From Roseomonas marmotae (lineage in GTDB: Bacteria; Pseudomonadota; Alphaproteobacteria; Acetobacterales; Acetobacteraceae), in the NCBI RefSeq assembly GCF_017654485.1, contig NZ_CP061091.1, positions 462,501-526,500 on the forward strand: a stretch of DNA of 64,000 nt, given 5' to 3'. A program made the position numbers and the translations under genes. This document shows, in pieces, positions 1 to 8,848 of the stretch. A model generated the notes under the pieces. It was not told the origin of the DNA, did no database searches, and was given only the letters and a program-made list of their open reading frames with translations. Positions within the stretch are counted from its first letter, which is position 1, and each line of letters begins with the position of its first letter.

Positions 1-818
1 AGCACATCGGCGACCGCCTCGCCGACAGGCGCATCCGGGTCGGCCGCGGCCTCGGAGGGCTGCAGCCTCCGCGCCACGTCGCGCGCCGCCATGCCAGGCG
101 CGGCGGCGGCCGGATAGGTCACGATGACCGGGGGCGGCAGGCCGAGATCGGAGGCGGCCGAGCGCAGCCCCGCCGCCAGTTGCTGCCCGAAGGCGCCGGA
201 GGGCGCGGCCAGGGCGAAGCGCTGCGCTCCCTGGGCATGTGCCCCGGAGACCAGCCGGCGCATCTGCTGGCGTGGCGTGATGCCCAGCGGCCAGACCTGC
301 GCCCCGGCCTGGTTGGAATCATTGGTGAAGGGCAGCATCGGCACCCCCGCCGCGCGTGCCGGCACGGCGGCGGCTGAGGTCTCGCCCGCCGTCAGCGGCC
401 CCACCAGCACCTTGGCACCGGAGGCGATGGCGGCGCGCGCCGCCTCCGCCGCGCCCACCGCCGTGCTGGCGGTATCGCGCGGGACGAATTCGAATCCGGG
501 CGCCCCCTGCTCGAACAGCGCGAGCTGCGTCGCGTTCAGCATGGCCTGGCCCAGGGCGGCGTTGCTGCCGGTCAGCGGCAGCAGCAGCGCCACCTGGCTG
601 CGCTGCGGCTGCGGCGGCATCGTCATGCCCTGCGACGTAAGCGGTGCTGGCCCGCTTCCCACCCAGGCTCCCGGGGCTTGCTGCGCACAGCCCGCCAGCG
701 CCACAAGGGCACCGAGGGCCAGCGTCAGCCGGCGTGTGCGTCCCAGGCTGCCCGAGGGAGTATCACGACATGCCGCAGGACGAACCTCTGCAGGACCAAC
801 CGACCACTGGAAGCGCAA
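1..818 (-). CDS. Penicillin-binding protein activator, LppC/LpoA-type lipoprotein (3' end outside window)
   Basis: Leftward gene cut by the window edge. The N-terminus has a basic stretch (RTRRLTLALG), a hydrophobic core and a lipobox ending ALAGC, so it should be an outer-membrane or periplasmic lipoprotein. It continues into a periplasmic-binding-like fold with VALLLPLTGSNAALGQAML and VLVGPLTAGET, the usual opening of the LppC family that activates class A PBPs. There is no in-frame ATG before the signal peptide. I chose the TTG at 818-816 because GGAGG sits six bases upstream of it; GTG at 836 is an alternative. Either start overlaps the beginning of the divergent rsmI. The family is clear; the start is uncertain. 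Two class A PBPs lie in the same window. Confidence 0.7.
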   Translation of the reverse strand, partial: MRFQWSVGPAEVRPAACRDTPSGSLGRTRRLTLALGALVALAGCAQQAPGAWVGSGPAPLTSQGMTMPPQPQRSQVALLLPLTGSNAALGQAMLNATQLALFEQGAPGFEFVPRDTASTAVGAAEAARAAIASGAKVLVGPLTAGETSAAAVPARAAGVPMLPFTNDSNQAGAQVWPLGITPRQQMRRLVSGAHAQGAQRFALAAPSGAFGQQLAAGLRSAASDLGLPPPVIVTYPAAAAPGMAARDVARRLQPSEAAADPDAPVGEAVADV

Positions 819-1738
819 CGCCAACCTCCCTTCCACCGGACGCCCCCGCTGGGAACAGTCGCGGCCTGAATGACCCGCCCGGCCGCAGCCGGCCCGGACT
901 TATCCTGGTCTCGACGCCGATCGGCAACCTCGGCGATCTCTCGCCCCGCGCCGTCGCCACCCTGCGGGAGGCGGACGCGATCCTGTGCGAGGACACCAGG
1001 GTTACCGCGCCCCTGCTGGCAAGGCACGGTATTTCGGCGCCACTGACGCCGCTGCACGACCACAATGAGGACCAGGCCACCCCCCGCCTGCTGGCGCGGA
1101 TGGCGGAAGGCAAACGCCTTGCTCTGGTTTCGGATGCAGGCACGCCGCTGATGAGCGACCCGGGCTACCGCCTGGTGCGCGCCGCCATCGCCGCGGGGGT
1201 GGAGATCTCCGCCATCCCCGGCCCCAATGCGGCGGTGATGGCGCTGACCCTCTCCGGCCTGCCGCCTCATCCCTTCCTGTTCCTGGGCTTCCTGCCCTCC
1301 CGCGCCGCCGCCCGCGCGGCAGAGCTCGCCAAGCTGCGCGCGGCCGAACGCGCCGGGCTTTCCGCCACGCTGGTCTTCTATGAGGCTCCGCACCGGCTGG
1401 CGGAGACGCTCGCCGCCCTGGCCGAGGCCCTCGGCCCCCGCCCCGCCGCCGTGACACGGGAACTGACCAAGCGCTTCGAGGAAGTGCGGCGCGGCCCGCT
1501 GCCGGAACTGGCCGCTTACTATGCCGAGCACGCGCCGCGCGGCGAGATCGCCCTGGTGGTGGGCCCGCCGGAGGAAGACGCCACCGCCGGCGAGGACGAG
1601 CTGGACACCCGCCTGCGCGCAGCGCTCGCCACCGGGGAAAGCCTGCGGGACGCGGCAGCCCTGGTGGCGGCGGCGACCGGGCTGCCGCGCAAGCAGGTCT
1701 ATGCACGGGCGCTGGAACTGCGGGAAGAACAAGGATAA
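770..1738 (+). CDS. rsmI: 16S rRNA (cytidine1402-2'-O)-methyltransferase RsmI
   Basis: 322 residues. The first 40 or so are low-complexity and probably disordered; the conserved tetrapyrrole-methylase fold then begins with LILVSTPIGNLGD. Other family marks are CEDTR, SDAGTPLMSDPGY, IPGPNAAVMAL and the FYEAPHR block, followed by VTRELTKRFEE. RsmI methylates the 2'-OH of C1402 in the 30S decoding centre with SAM. The ATG at 770 lies inside the predicted start region of the divergent PBP-activator gene, a head-to-head arrangement often seen for this pair. A later start is possible because the N-terminal tail is not conserved in the family. The stop is followed after 11 bases by a structured repeat. 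Confidence 0.93.
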   Translation: MPQDEPLQDQPTTGSATPTSLPPDAPAGNSRGLNDPPGRSRPGLILVSTPIGNLGDLSPRAVATLREADAILCEDTRVTAPLLARHGISAPLTPLHDHNEDQATPRLLARMAEGKRLALVSDAGTPLMSDPGYRLVRAAIAAGVEISAIPGPNAAVMALTLSGLPPHPFLFLGFLPSRAAARAAELAKLRAAERAGLSATLVFYEAPHRLAETLAALAEALGPRPAAVTRELTKRFEEVRRGPLPELAAYYAEHAPRGEIALVVGPPEEDATAGEDELDTRLRAALATGESLRDAAALVAAATGLPRKQVYARALELREEQG

Positions 1739-1749
1739 CGGGCCGGGCC

Positions 1750-1960
1750 AGAAGGGGCGCCGCCCCTTCTGGACTTCCCCGCCGGGGTGACCGTGTCACC
1801 CCGGACCCCGCCATCAGTTTGGTGGCAGGCCGGTCCCGCCGGAGGTCATCGACCTCCGGCGACTGCGGCCTCAGCCCATGTGGCCCTTGATCTTAAACTC
1901 GAAGCGGGGTCCGGGGTGGAGTTTCCACCCCGGCGGGGTCCTGGGGCAGCGCCCCTGGCC
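1750..1960. repeat. Structured intergenic repeat, copy 1 (hairpins A-B-C-D)
   Basis: A 211-base GC-rich element between the convergent rsmI and rdgB genes. Hairpin A (1750-1770) has an 8-bp stem AGAAGGGG/CCCCTTCT with loop CGCCG. Hairpin B (1784-1802) is GGGGTGAC/GTCACCCC. Hairpin C (1913-1931) is GGGGTGGA/TCCACCCC. Hairpin D (about 1940-1958) has loop CAGCG. In addition, 1797-1811 is perfectly complementary to 1904-1918 over 15 bases, so B and C can instead form one long stem. A second full copy is at 14672-14869. Hairpin A could serve as the rsmI terminator, but it has no T tract. Confidence 0.75.
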
Positions 1961-1965
1961 TGCCC

Positions 1966-2583
1966 TCACCGCTTGACGAGACAGCCTTCCGCCAGCATCG
2001 CGAAGGCCCGTGCCCGGTGGCTGATACGGTGTTTCTCCGCCGGGTCCATTTCCGCGAAGGTCTGCGTCATCCCTTCCGGCTGGAACATCGGGTCGTAGCC
2101 GAAGCCAGCCTCGCCGCGCGGCGGCCAGACCCAGGTGCCGGGGCAGCGGCCCTCGAAGCCTTCCGTATGGCCATCGGGCCAGGCCAGCACCAGGGCGCAG
2201 GTAAACCAGGCGCTGCGGTCGGCGCTATGGCGGGCCAGCTTCTCCACCTTGGCCATGGCGGTGGCATAATCGCGGCTGCCATCGGATTGCTCGGCCCAAT
2301 CGGCGGTATGGACGCCGGGGGCGCCGTCCAGCGCCGCGACAGAGAAGCCGCTGTCATCGGCCAGGGCCACCATGCCGGAGGCGCGGGCGGCGGCCAACGC
2401 CTTCAGCCTGGCATTGCCGAGGAAGGTGGTTTCCGTCTCCTCCGGCACCGGCAGGCCCAGGTCGCCGGCGCTGACGATGGTCACGCCGTATTCGGCCAGC
2501 AGGGCGGCGTTCTCCCGCACCTTGCCGGCATTGTGGCTGGCCAGGACGACGGTTTCCTCGGTCAGCTTGCGATGCGTGCTCAT
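1966..2583 (-). CDS. rdgB: Non-canonical purine NTP pyrophosphatase (RdgB/HAM1)
   Basis: 205 residues, typical for the family. Cleans the nucleotide pool by hydrolysing dITP, XTP and dITP-like triphosphates to the monophosphates. Visible motifs are the N-terminal [10 protein letters not shown] substrate loop, DDSGF with [19 protein letters not shown] and the C-terminal SHRARA. Its ATG overlaps the stop of rph by four bases (ATGA at 2580-2583), so the two are translationally coupled. The rph-rdgB pair is a common alphaproteobacterial arrangement. Confidence 0.96.
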   Translation of the reverse strand: MSTHRKLTEETVVLASHNAGKVRENAALLAEYGVTIVSAGDLGLPVPEETETTFLGNARLKALAAARASGMVALADDSGFSVAALDGAPGVHTADWAEQSDGSRDYATAMAKVEKLARHSADRSAWFTCALVLAWPDGHTEGFEGRCPGTWVWPPRGEAGFGYDPMFQPEGMTQTFAEMDPAEKHRISHRARAFAMLAEGCLVKR

Positions 2584-3296
2584 GCGCCAATGGCTCCCCG
2601 TTGCGCAGCGAAGAGTTCCGCCGTGCCTTTCTTCGCCAGGGCCATCAGGCCCAGCAACTGTGTCTCGGAAAAGGGTGCGCCCTCAGCCGTGCCCTGGATC
2701 TCGACGATGCCGCCGGTGCCGGTCAGGACGAAATTGGCATCGGCCTGGGCGGCGCTGTCCTCGGCATAGTCCAGGTCCAGCACCGGCTCATCCTCCCACA
2801 GCCCGCAGGAGATGGCGGCGACCTGGCCGGTGATGGGGTTGCGGGCCAGCACGCGCTTGCTGATGCAATGCTCGAAGGCCAGGTGCAGCGCCACCCAGGC
2901 GCCGGTGATGGCGGCGCAGCGGGTGCCGCCATCGGCGGTCAGCACGTCGCAATCGAGCGTGATGGTCATCTCGCCCATGGCCTTGCGGTCCACCACGGCG
3001 CGCAGGCTGCGGCCGATCAGGCGCTGGATTTCCTGGGTGCGGCCGGATTGCCGGCCCTTGGCGGCCTCGCGCTCGCCCCGCTTGTGGGTGGCGCGGGGCA
3101 GCATGCCGTATTCGGCCGTGACCCAGCCCTCTCCCTTGCCGCGCAGGAAGCCGGGGACGCGGCCCTCGACGCTGGCGGTGCAGAGCACTTCCGTCAGTCC
3201 CATGCGGATTCGGCAGGAGCCCTCGGCATGGCGGGCGGCGCCGGGTTCCAGGATGACAGTGCGCAGCGCATCGGCGGCGCGGCCCGAGGGACGCAT
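2580..3296 (-). CDS. rph: Ribonuclease PH
   Basis: 238 residues, the normal length. Phosphorolytic 3'-5' exoribonuclease that trims tRNA 3' ends, acting as a hexamer. The sequence starts MRPSGR and contains the hallmark [18 protein letters not shown], the [18 protein letters not shown] phosphate/tRNA-binding block, and the [11 protein letters not shown] active-site segment. It is the first gene of the rph-rdgB pair and overlaps rdgB by four bases. Confidence 0.97.
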   Translation of the reverse strand: MRPSGRAADALRTVILEPGAARHAEGSCRIRMGLTEVLCTASVEGRVPGFLRGKGEGWVTAEYGMLPRATHKRGEREAAKGRQSGRTQEIQRLIGRSLRAVVDRKAMGEMTITLDCDVLTADGGTRCAAITGAWVALHLAFEHCISKRVLARNPITGQVAAISCGLWEDEPVLDLDYAEDSAAQADANFVLTGTGGIVEIQGTAEGAPFSETQLLGLMALAKKGTAELFAAQRGAIGA

Positions 3297-3365
3297 GGCA
3301 GTTCCAGTATCTGGCCGTGAAGGGCGGAGGAATGCCTCCCTGGCGCCGCCGCTGTCAAACGGTGC

Positions 3366-3782
3366 TCAGGGCATGATCTCGCCGGACTCCTCGCCGTTCC
3401 AGTAATGAAGGCGGCTGGCATTGACCTTGATCATCACCACGCCCGGGGTGTCGATGCCCTGGGCGAACCAGCGGTCGAGGTCGGGCGTCCAATGGGCGCG
3501 GAACGCCTCCTTGTCCTGGATGATCTCGGCCATTCCCTCCACCGCCACGGCGAAGGCCTTGTCGCCCTGGAAGGTCAGGGAGACCTTCGGGTTGCGCCGG
3601 ATCTCGCCCACCGTGTGGGACTGGTCCCAGGTGAAGTAGTAGGAGTGGCCGTCATACTCGACATCGCCATTGTTGCTCATCGGCCGGCTGGCGATGGAGC
3701 CATCCTCCGCATGGGTGGAGAGCATGGCGATGTCGATGCGGCGCATCCTCTCCGAAAGATCGGATAAATTCAGCTTCGGCAT
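3366..3782 (-). CDS. Pyridoxamine 5'-phosphate oxidase-fold protein (general stress protein 26-like)
   Basis: 138 residues. A split-barrel flavin-binding fold: IAMLSTHAEDGSIASRPMS near the start, then YYFTWDQSHTVGEIRRNPKVSLTF, and a C-terminal ASRLHYWNGEESGE. Members related to GSP26 bind FMN or FAD, but substrates are rarely known. I chose the ATG at 3782, preceded by GGGAG at a good distance, over an ATG 33 bases upstream that adds an unconserved leader. It stands alone, downstream of ung and upstream of rph in the same direction. Confidence 0.85.
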   Translation of the reverse strand: MPKLNLSDLSERMRRIDIAMLSTHAEDGSIASRPMSNNGDVEYDGHSYYFTWDQSHTVGEIRRNPKVSLTFQGDKAFAVAVEGMAEIIQDKEAFRAHWTPDLDRWFAQGIDTPGVVMIKVNASRLHYWNGEESGEIMP

Positions 3783-3862
3783 GGGGCGGCTCCCGATGAT
3801 GGCGTGCTGTTGCAACGTCAGGCGCGGGAGCAGGGTTTATCTGCCGCGCCAGCGGCAGGCCG

Positions 3863-4582
3863 TCAGGGCAGGCGCCAGTCGATCAGGCCGTTCCGGCCAT
3901 GGCTGCGCAGGAAGTCATTCGTCCGGCTAAAGGGGCGGGAACCGGCGAAGGGACACGGGCTCGTCGCCGCGCGGGCCGCCGCCAGGGGCGAGGGATGGTC
4001 GGATTCCAGCACCAGGTGCCGGCCGGTATCCAGCATCGGCGCCTTCTTCCGGGCATGCCCACCCCAGAGCAGGAAGGCCACGGGGCCGGGTCGCGCATTG
4101 ACGGCCTGGATGACCCGGTCCGTGAAGATGTGCCAGCCCGCCCTGGCGTGGCTGCCCGCCTTGCCCTGTTCCACGGTCAGGGCGGTGTTGAGCAGCAGCA
4201 CGCCCCCATCCGCCCAGTGGGTCAGGCAGCCATGGTCCGGCGCCGGGATGCCGCAATCACCCGCGAGTTCCTTGTGGATGTTGCGGAGGGAGGGCGGGAT
4301 ACGCACCCCCTTCGGCACGGAGAAGGACAGGCCCATGGCCTGGCCGGGCTGGTGATAGGGGTCCTGGCCCAGGATCACCGCCTTCACTTGTTGCAGCGGC
4401 GTGCGCAGCAGCGCGGCGAAGACCAGCGGCTCGGGCGGGAACAGGGTCTTACCCGCCTCCCGCTCCGCCAGGAGGAAATCCGCCAGGGCATCCATGTAGG
4501 GCGCGCCGAACTCGTCGCCGATCGCCTCCCGCCAGCAGGGCGGCAGGGCGGCGAGGGCCGTGCCCCAGGCCGGATGCGTCAT
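3863..4582 (-). CDS. ung: Uracil-DNA glycosylase, family 1
   Basis: 239 residues. Removes uracil from DNA in base-excision repair. The catalytic GQDPYH (Asp water-activating loop) and FSVPKG are present, with [11 protein letters not shown] and [13 protein letters not shown] for uracil recognition. The minor-groove loop is SDHPSPLAA instead of the usual HPSPLS, a minor change. It is 12 bases downstream of prfB in the same direction. Confidence 0.97.
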   Translation of the reverse strand: MTHPAWGTALAALPPCWREAIGDEFGAPYMDALADFLLAEREAGKTLFPPEPLVFAALLRTPLQQVKAVILGQDPYHQPGQAMGLSFSVPKGVRIPPSLRNIHKELAGDCGIPAPDHGCLTHWADGGVLLLNTALTVEQGKAGSHARAGWHIFTDRVIQAVNARPGPVAFLLWGGHARKKAPMLDTGRHLVLESDHPSPLAAARAATSPCPFAGSRPFSRTNDFLRSHGRNGLIDWRLP

Positions 4583-4594
4583 GCGCGGAGCGCC

Positions 4595-5725
4595 TCAGCG
4601 CGCGTTGGCGCTGGCCTCGGAACGCGTGGTGCCGACGCGGCTGGCCAGGGCGGCGGCCATGAAGTCGTCCAGCTCGCCGTCCAGCACCGCGTCCGGGTTG
4701 CCCTTCTCCACGTTGGTGCGGAGGTCCTTCACCAGCTGGTAGGGCGCCAGCACGTAGGAACGGATCTGGTGGCCCCAGCCGATATCGGTCTTGCCGGCCT
4801 CGATGCCCGCGGTCACTTCCTCCCGCTTGCGCAGCTCCAGCTCATAGAGGCGCGCCTTCAGCATATCCATGGCGATGACGCGGTTGCGGTGCTGCGAGCG
4901 GTCCTGGGTGGAGGCCGCGACGATGCCGGTGGGGATATGCGTGAAGCGCACGCCCGATTCCGTCTTGTTCACGTGCTGGCCGCCGGCGCCCGAGGCGCGG
5001 AAGGTATCGGTCTTGATGTCCGCCGGGTTGATCTCGATCTCGATCTTGTCGTCGATCACCGGGAAGACATAGACGCTGGCGAAGCTCGTCTGGCGCCGGG
5101 CGGCGGCGTCGAAGGGAGAGATGCGCACCAGCCGGTGCACGCCGCTTTCCGTCTTCAGCCAGCCGAAGGCATTGGGGCCGGAGACCTGGATGGTGGCCGA
5201 CTTGATGCCGGCCTGCTCACCCTCGGATTCTTCGGTCAGCTGCACCTTGTAGCCGCGCTTCTCGGCCCAGCGGGTGTACATGCGCAGCAGCATCTGGGCC
5301 CAGTCCTGGGCCTCGGTGCCGCCGGCGCCGGCATTCACTTCCAGGAAGGCGTCGCGCATATCGGCCTCGCCCGAGAGCAGGCTCTCGATCTCCCGGCGCT
5401 TGGCCTCGGCGGCGAATTCCTTCAGGTCGGCCACGGCGGCATTGGCCGTGGCCTCATCGCCCTCGGCCTCCGCCATCTCGACCAGTTCCAGCGCGTCGCG
5501 GACATTCTGCTCCAGCTTCTGGACGCCCTCGATCTGGTCGGCCAGCCGGCCACGCTCGCGCATCACTTCCTGCGCCAGGTCGGGCTTGTCCCACAGCGTG
5601 GGGTCCTCGGCGCGCGCGTTCACCTCATCCAACCGCCGCAGCGCCACATCCCAGTCGAGGTGGCGCCGCAGCAGGGCGATGGAATCCTGGATCTGCCCGT
5701 TCAGGGCCTCGGCATCTGCGCGCAT
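4595..5725 (-). CDS. prfB: Peptide chain release factor 2
   Basis: 376 residues. Recognises UGA and UAA stop codons and triggers peptide release. It carries the RF2 tripeptide SPF ([15 protein letters not shown]) and the catalytic GGQ in [15 protein letters not shown]. The reading frame is continuous through the position (around residue 25, HLDWD) where many bacteria carry an in-frame TGA with +1 frameshifting, so the autoregulatory frameshift is absent. It lies downstream of mrcA with a 254-base gap and upstream of ung. Confidence 0.97.
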   Translation of the reverse strand: MRADAEALNGQIQDSIALLRRHLDWDVALRRLDEVNARAEDPTLWDKPDLAQEVMRERGRLADQIEGVQKLEQNVRDALELVEMAEAEGDEATANAAVADLKEFAAEAKRREIESLLSGEADMRDAFLEVNAGAGGTEAQDWAQMLLRMYTRWAEKRGYKVQLTEESEGEQAGIKSATIQVSGPNAFGWLKTESGVHRLVRISPFDAAARRQTSFASVYVFPVIDDKIEIEINPADIKTDTFRASGAGGQHVNKTESGVRFTHIPTGIVAASTQDRSQHRNRVIAMDMLKARLYELELRKREEVTAGIEAGKTDIGWGHQIRSYVLAPYQLVKDLRTNVEKGNPDAVLDGELDDFMAAALASRVGTTRSEASANAR

Positions 5726-5979
5726 GGGGCGGGTTCCTACAGCAACTGGGGCCGGCCTTGGAAGAGGCAGGGGAAAGCTCCGTCCCCTACCCCCGCCGGA
5801 GCGGCGGTGTCACCCCAGCCCCGCCACCGGCCGGGGCTTGTGGCGGGTGGACCCATCCCCTGGCCTTCCCCACTCAGATGGGATGCACCGGCAGTTGGTG
5901 CCATGCCGGGGCGGCGGAGCATGGCCGGGGCATGGTCCCGGGGGGAGGCCAAGGGGCCGGAGGGGCGCCCCCCGCCCCG

Positions 5980-8619
5980 TCAGTAGAGCCCGCCCAGCGA
6001 GGAATCCGCGCCGGCCGCCGAATTGGACATGCCGTCGTCGCCATACCCGCCGCCCCCGCCACCCCCGCCGCCGCCGCCACCGCCGATCGGGGCGCGGGCG
6101 GCATGCTCGGTGCCGGGCCGGAAGGGCTCCAGGATGGTGTCGCCGTTGCTGGCCTGCACGCGCACCAGGGCGATGCCCGGCGGGGCGCGGAAGGGCACGG
6201 GCGGGCTGTTCTTCAGCGCCGCCTCCAGCACGTCATGCACGATGGGGGCCGCGTTGCCGCCGCCCGTCTCGCCATCGCCCAGGGAGCGCGGCTCGTCGAA
6301 GCCGACCCAGACGGCCACCACGATATCGGGCGTGAAGCCGACGAACCAGTTGTCCATGTAATCGTTGGTGGTGCCGCTCTTGCCGCCGATCGGGCGGTCC
6401 AGCCCGGCGCCGGCGGCGCGGCCGGTGCCGCGCTGCACCACGCCTTGCAGCAGCGCGACCATCTGATAGGCCGAGATCGGGTCCGTCACCTGCTTGCGGT
6501 CGTCCACCAGGGTCGGCGGCTCGGCCGTGGGCGGGTTGCCGCAGCCATCGCAGTGGCGGTTGTCGGCGCGCCAGACCAGGCGGCCGAAACGGTCCTGCAC
6601 CGTATCGATCAGCGTCGGCGTCACCTGCTTGCCGCCGGCGACGAAGGAGGCGTAGCCCGCGGCCATCCGCAGCACGGTCGTCTCCCCCGCGCCCAGCGAC
6701 ATGGACAGCACCTTCGGCATGTTCGGGATGACGCCGAAGCGCGCGGCGGTATCGGCCACCTTGTCGATGCCGATCTCCTGCGCCAGCCGGATGGTGACGA
6801 GGTTGAGCGACTTCTCCAGCGCCGTGCGCATCGTCACCCAGCCATTGGTGTTGCGGCTGTAGTTGCCGGGGCGCCAGAGGCCCTGCGGCGTCATGATCTC
6901 GATCGGCGCGTCCAGCAGCTTCTGGTTGGGCGGGATGCCCATCTCCAGCGCCGGCAGATAGACGAAGGGCTTGAAGGAGGAGCCGGGCTGGCGCATCGCC
7001 TGGGTGGCGCGGTTGAACCAGCTCTGCTCGAAGTTAAAGCCGCCGGTCATGGCCAGCACGCGGCCGGTCTGCGGGTCCAGCGCCACCACGGCGCCCTGCA
7101 CCAGCGGGATCTGCCGCAGCGCCAGCCGCTCCGCCCGCGCCGCGTTGCGGCCCTCGGCCGCGCGGGCGGGCAGCGGCTCCACCAGCACCACGTCGCCGGC
7201 GCTGAGCACATCCTGCATCCGCCGCGGCGCGGCGCCGAGGCGCCCCTGGGCCGAGACGGGGCGGGCCCAGCCGGAGACCTCCTCGAAATTCAGCGTGCCC
7301 TGGCGCGGCTGGGCGGGGCCGCCGTCGGCGGGCTTTTCCAGCCAGGCCAGCTTTGCGCTGCGCGCCTCCACCTCCAGCGCCACCGCCAGCTTCCAGCCGG
7401 GCAGGGCGCCGGCCGGGCGGACGGCGGCCTCCAGCTCCGGCATCCATTCCGTGGGCCGGGCGGAGATCCTGGCCACCGGGCCACGCCAGCCGCCGCGGCG
7501 GCGGTCATAGCCCATCAGCCCCTCGCGCAGCGCCTGCTCGGTCGCGGCCTGCAGCTGCGGCTCCATACTGGTGCGCACCACCAGCCCGCCCATGGTGGTC
7601 TGGTCCTGGCCGAACCGGGCCACCAGCTCACGCCGCACCTCCTCGGTGAAATACTGGCCGACGGGCACGGTATCCGGGCGGGCGCGGCCCCGGGCGACGA
7701 TCGGCTCCTGCTTCGCCGCCTCGGCCTCGGCCGCCGTGATCGCGCCGTCATCCACCATGCGGTCCAGCACATAGTCGCGGCGGGCGCGCGCGGCCTCGGG
7801 GTAGCGGTAAGGGTTCAGGTTGTTGGGGGCCTTGGGCAGCGCGGCCAGGAAGGCCGTCTCGCTCAGGGTCAGCTCGTCCAGGCCCTTGTTGAAGTAGTTC
7901 ATGGCGGCCGAGGCCACGCCATAAGCCTGCTGCCCCAGGAAGATCTCGTTCAGGTAGATCTCCAGGATGCGCTGCTTGGACATGGCGCTTTCCAGCCGGA
8001 AGGCCAGGATCGCCTCCCGCACCTTCCGCATGAGGGTGCGGTCATTGCCCACCAGCATGTTCTTGGCGACCTGCTGGGTGATGGTGGAGGCGCCCACCGC
8101 CCGGCGGCCGCTGCCCATGGCCTCCAGGTTGGTCATCACGGCGCGCGCCAGGCCGACGGGGTCCACGCCATGGTGGTCCCAGAAACGCTGGTCCTCGGCG
8201 GCGATGAAGGCTTCCTGCACCCGGCGCGGAATGGCGTCGATCGGCAGGAAGACGCGGCGCTCCAGCGCCATCTCCGCCATCAGCTGGCTGTCGGCGGCGA
8301 AGACGCGGCTCATCTGCGGCGGCTGGTAATCGGCCAGCCAGGCATGGTCCGGCAGGTCGCCGATGCCCTGGCGGTAGAGGCCATAGAGGCCGATGCCCGC
8401 CACCACCGCCAGCGCCAGCACCAGGGAGAAGCCCCACCCCACCAGCCGGCGCGTCCAGCGCCCGAAGCCGCCGCCGCCCGGCCCGCCGGCCCTTGGCGCG
8501 CGGGGCGGCCTTCCGCCCGGCGGCGTGCCGCCGGAGGCGGGGCGTTGGGGTGTGGTGGACACTGTGCGGGGGCGATCCCCAACCAGAGGGCGGTCGGCGC
8601 GGAGGTCATTGGGTGCCAT
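5980..8619 (-). CDS. mrcA: Class A penicillin-binding protein 1A, glycosyltransferase/transpeptidase
   Basis: 879 residues. Polymerises lipid II and cross-links peptidoglycan in the periplasm. After a Pro/Gly-rich cytoplasmic tail there is one membrane anchor at about 60-82. The GT51 domain follows with catalytic Glu in AAEDQRFWDHHG (about 142) and GASTITQQVAKN. An OB-like insert leads to the transpeptidase with SSFK (Ser about 546), SLN (about 603) and KSGTT (about 747). The C-terminus has an unusual run of 13 glycines encoded by a GGC-type repeat near 6053-6083. Together with the PBP-activator lipoprotein at the left edge it suggests LpoA-style control, which is inference. Confidence 0.96.
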   Translation of the reverse strand: MAPNDLRADRPLVGDRPRTVSTTPQRPASGGTPPGGRPPRAPRAGGPGGGGFGRWTRRLVGWGFSLVLALAVVAGIGLYGLYRQGIGDLPDHAWLADYQPPQMSRVFAADSQLMAEMALERRVFLPIDAIPRRVQEAFIAAEDQRFWDHHGVDPVGLARAVMTNLEAMGSGRRAVGASTITQQVAKNMLVGNDRTLMRKVREAILAFRLESAMSKQRILEIYLNEIFLGQQAYGVASAAMNYFNKGLDELTLSETAFLAALPKAPNNLNPYRYPEAARARRDYVLDRMVDDGAITAAEAEAAKQEPIVARGRARPDTVPVGQYFTEEVRRELVARFGQDQTTMGGLVVRTSMEPQLQAATEQALREGLMGYDRRRGGWRGPVARISARPTEWMPELEAAVRPAGALPGWKLAVALEVEARSAKLAWLEKPADGGPAQPRQGTLNFEEVSGWARPVSAQGRLGAAPRRMQDVLSAGDVVLVEPLPARAAEGRNAARAERLALRQIPLVQGAVVALDPQTGRVLAMTGGFNFEQSWFNRATQAMRQPGSSFKPFVYLPALEMGIPPNQKLLDAPIEIMTPQGLWRPGNYSRNTNGWVTMRTALEKSLNLVTIRLAQEIGIDKVADTAARFGVIPNMPKVLSMSLGAGETTVLRMAAGYASFVAGGKQVTPTLIDTVQDRFGRLVWRADNRHCDGCGNPPTAEPPTLVDDRKQVTDPISAYQMVALLQGVVQRGTGRAAGAGLDRPIGGKSGTTNDYMDNWFVGFTPDIVVAVWVGFDEPRSLGDGETGGGNAAPIVHDVLEAALKNSPPVPFRAPPGIALVRVQASNGDTILEPFRPGTEHAARAPIGGGGGGGGGGGGGYGDDGMSNSAAGADSSLGGLY

Positions 8620-8848
8620 GGCGCGTTCCCCTTACACCCGTGCCCCACCGGGCGCGAAGCACCGTTTCGTTTGGTCGCATGCGCCGCAGGCGCGGGACAC
8701 ACCCCGCCCGCAGGCCCGGGGCACAGCATTGCCGGAGGCGCGGGGCGCATCCTTGCGGAGGGAGGGCGGGACACGCCGCGGAGGCTGGAAAAGCACGGGG
8801 GAAGAATGACACATTGTCCCGACCAGCCTCTCCCGGAGAATCGACCGC

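Noticed and set aside
4595..5725. Programmed frameshift in prfB
   Set aside because: The frame is continuous through the usual site.
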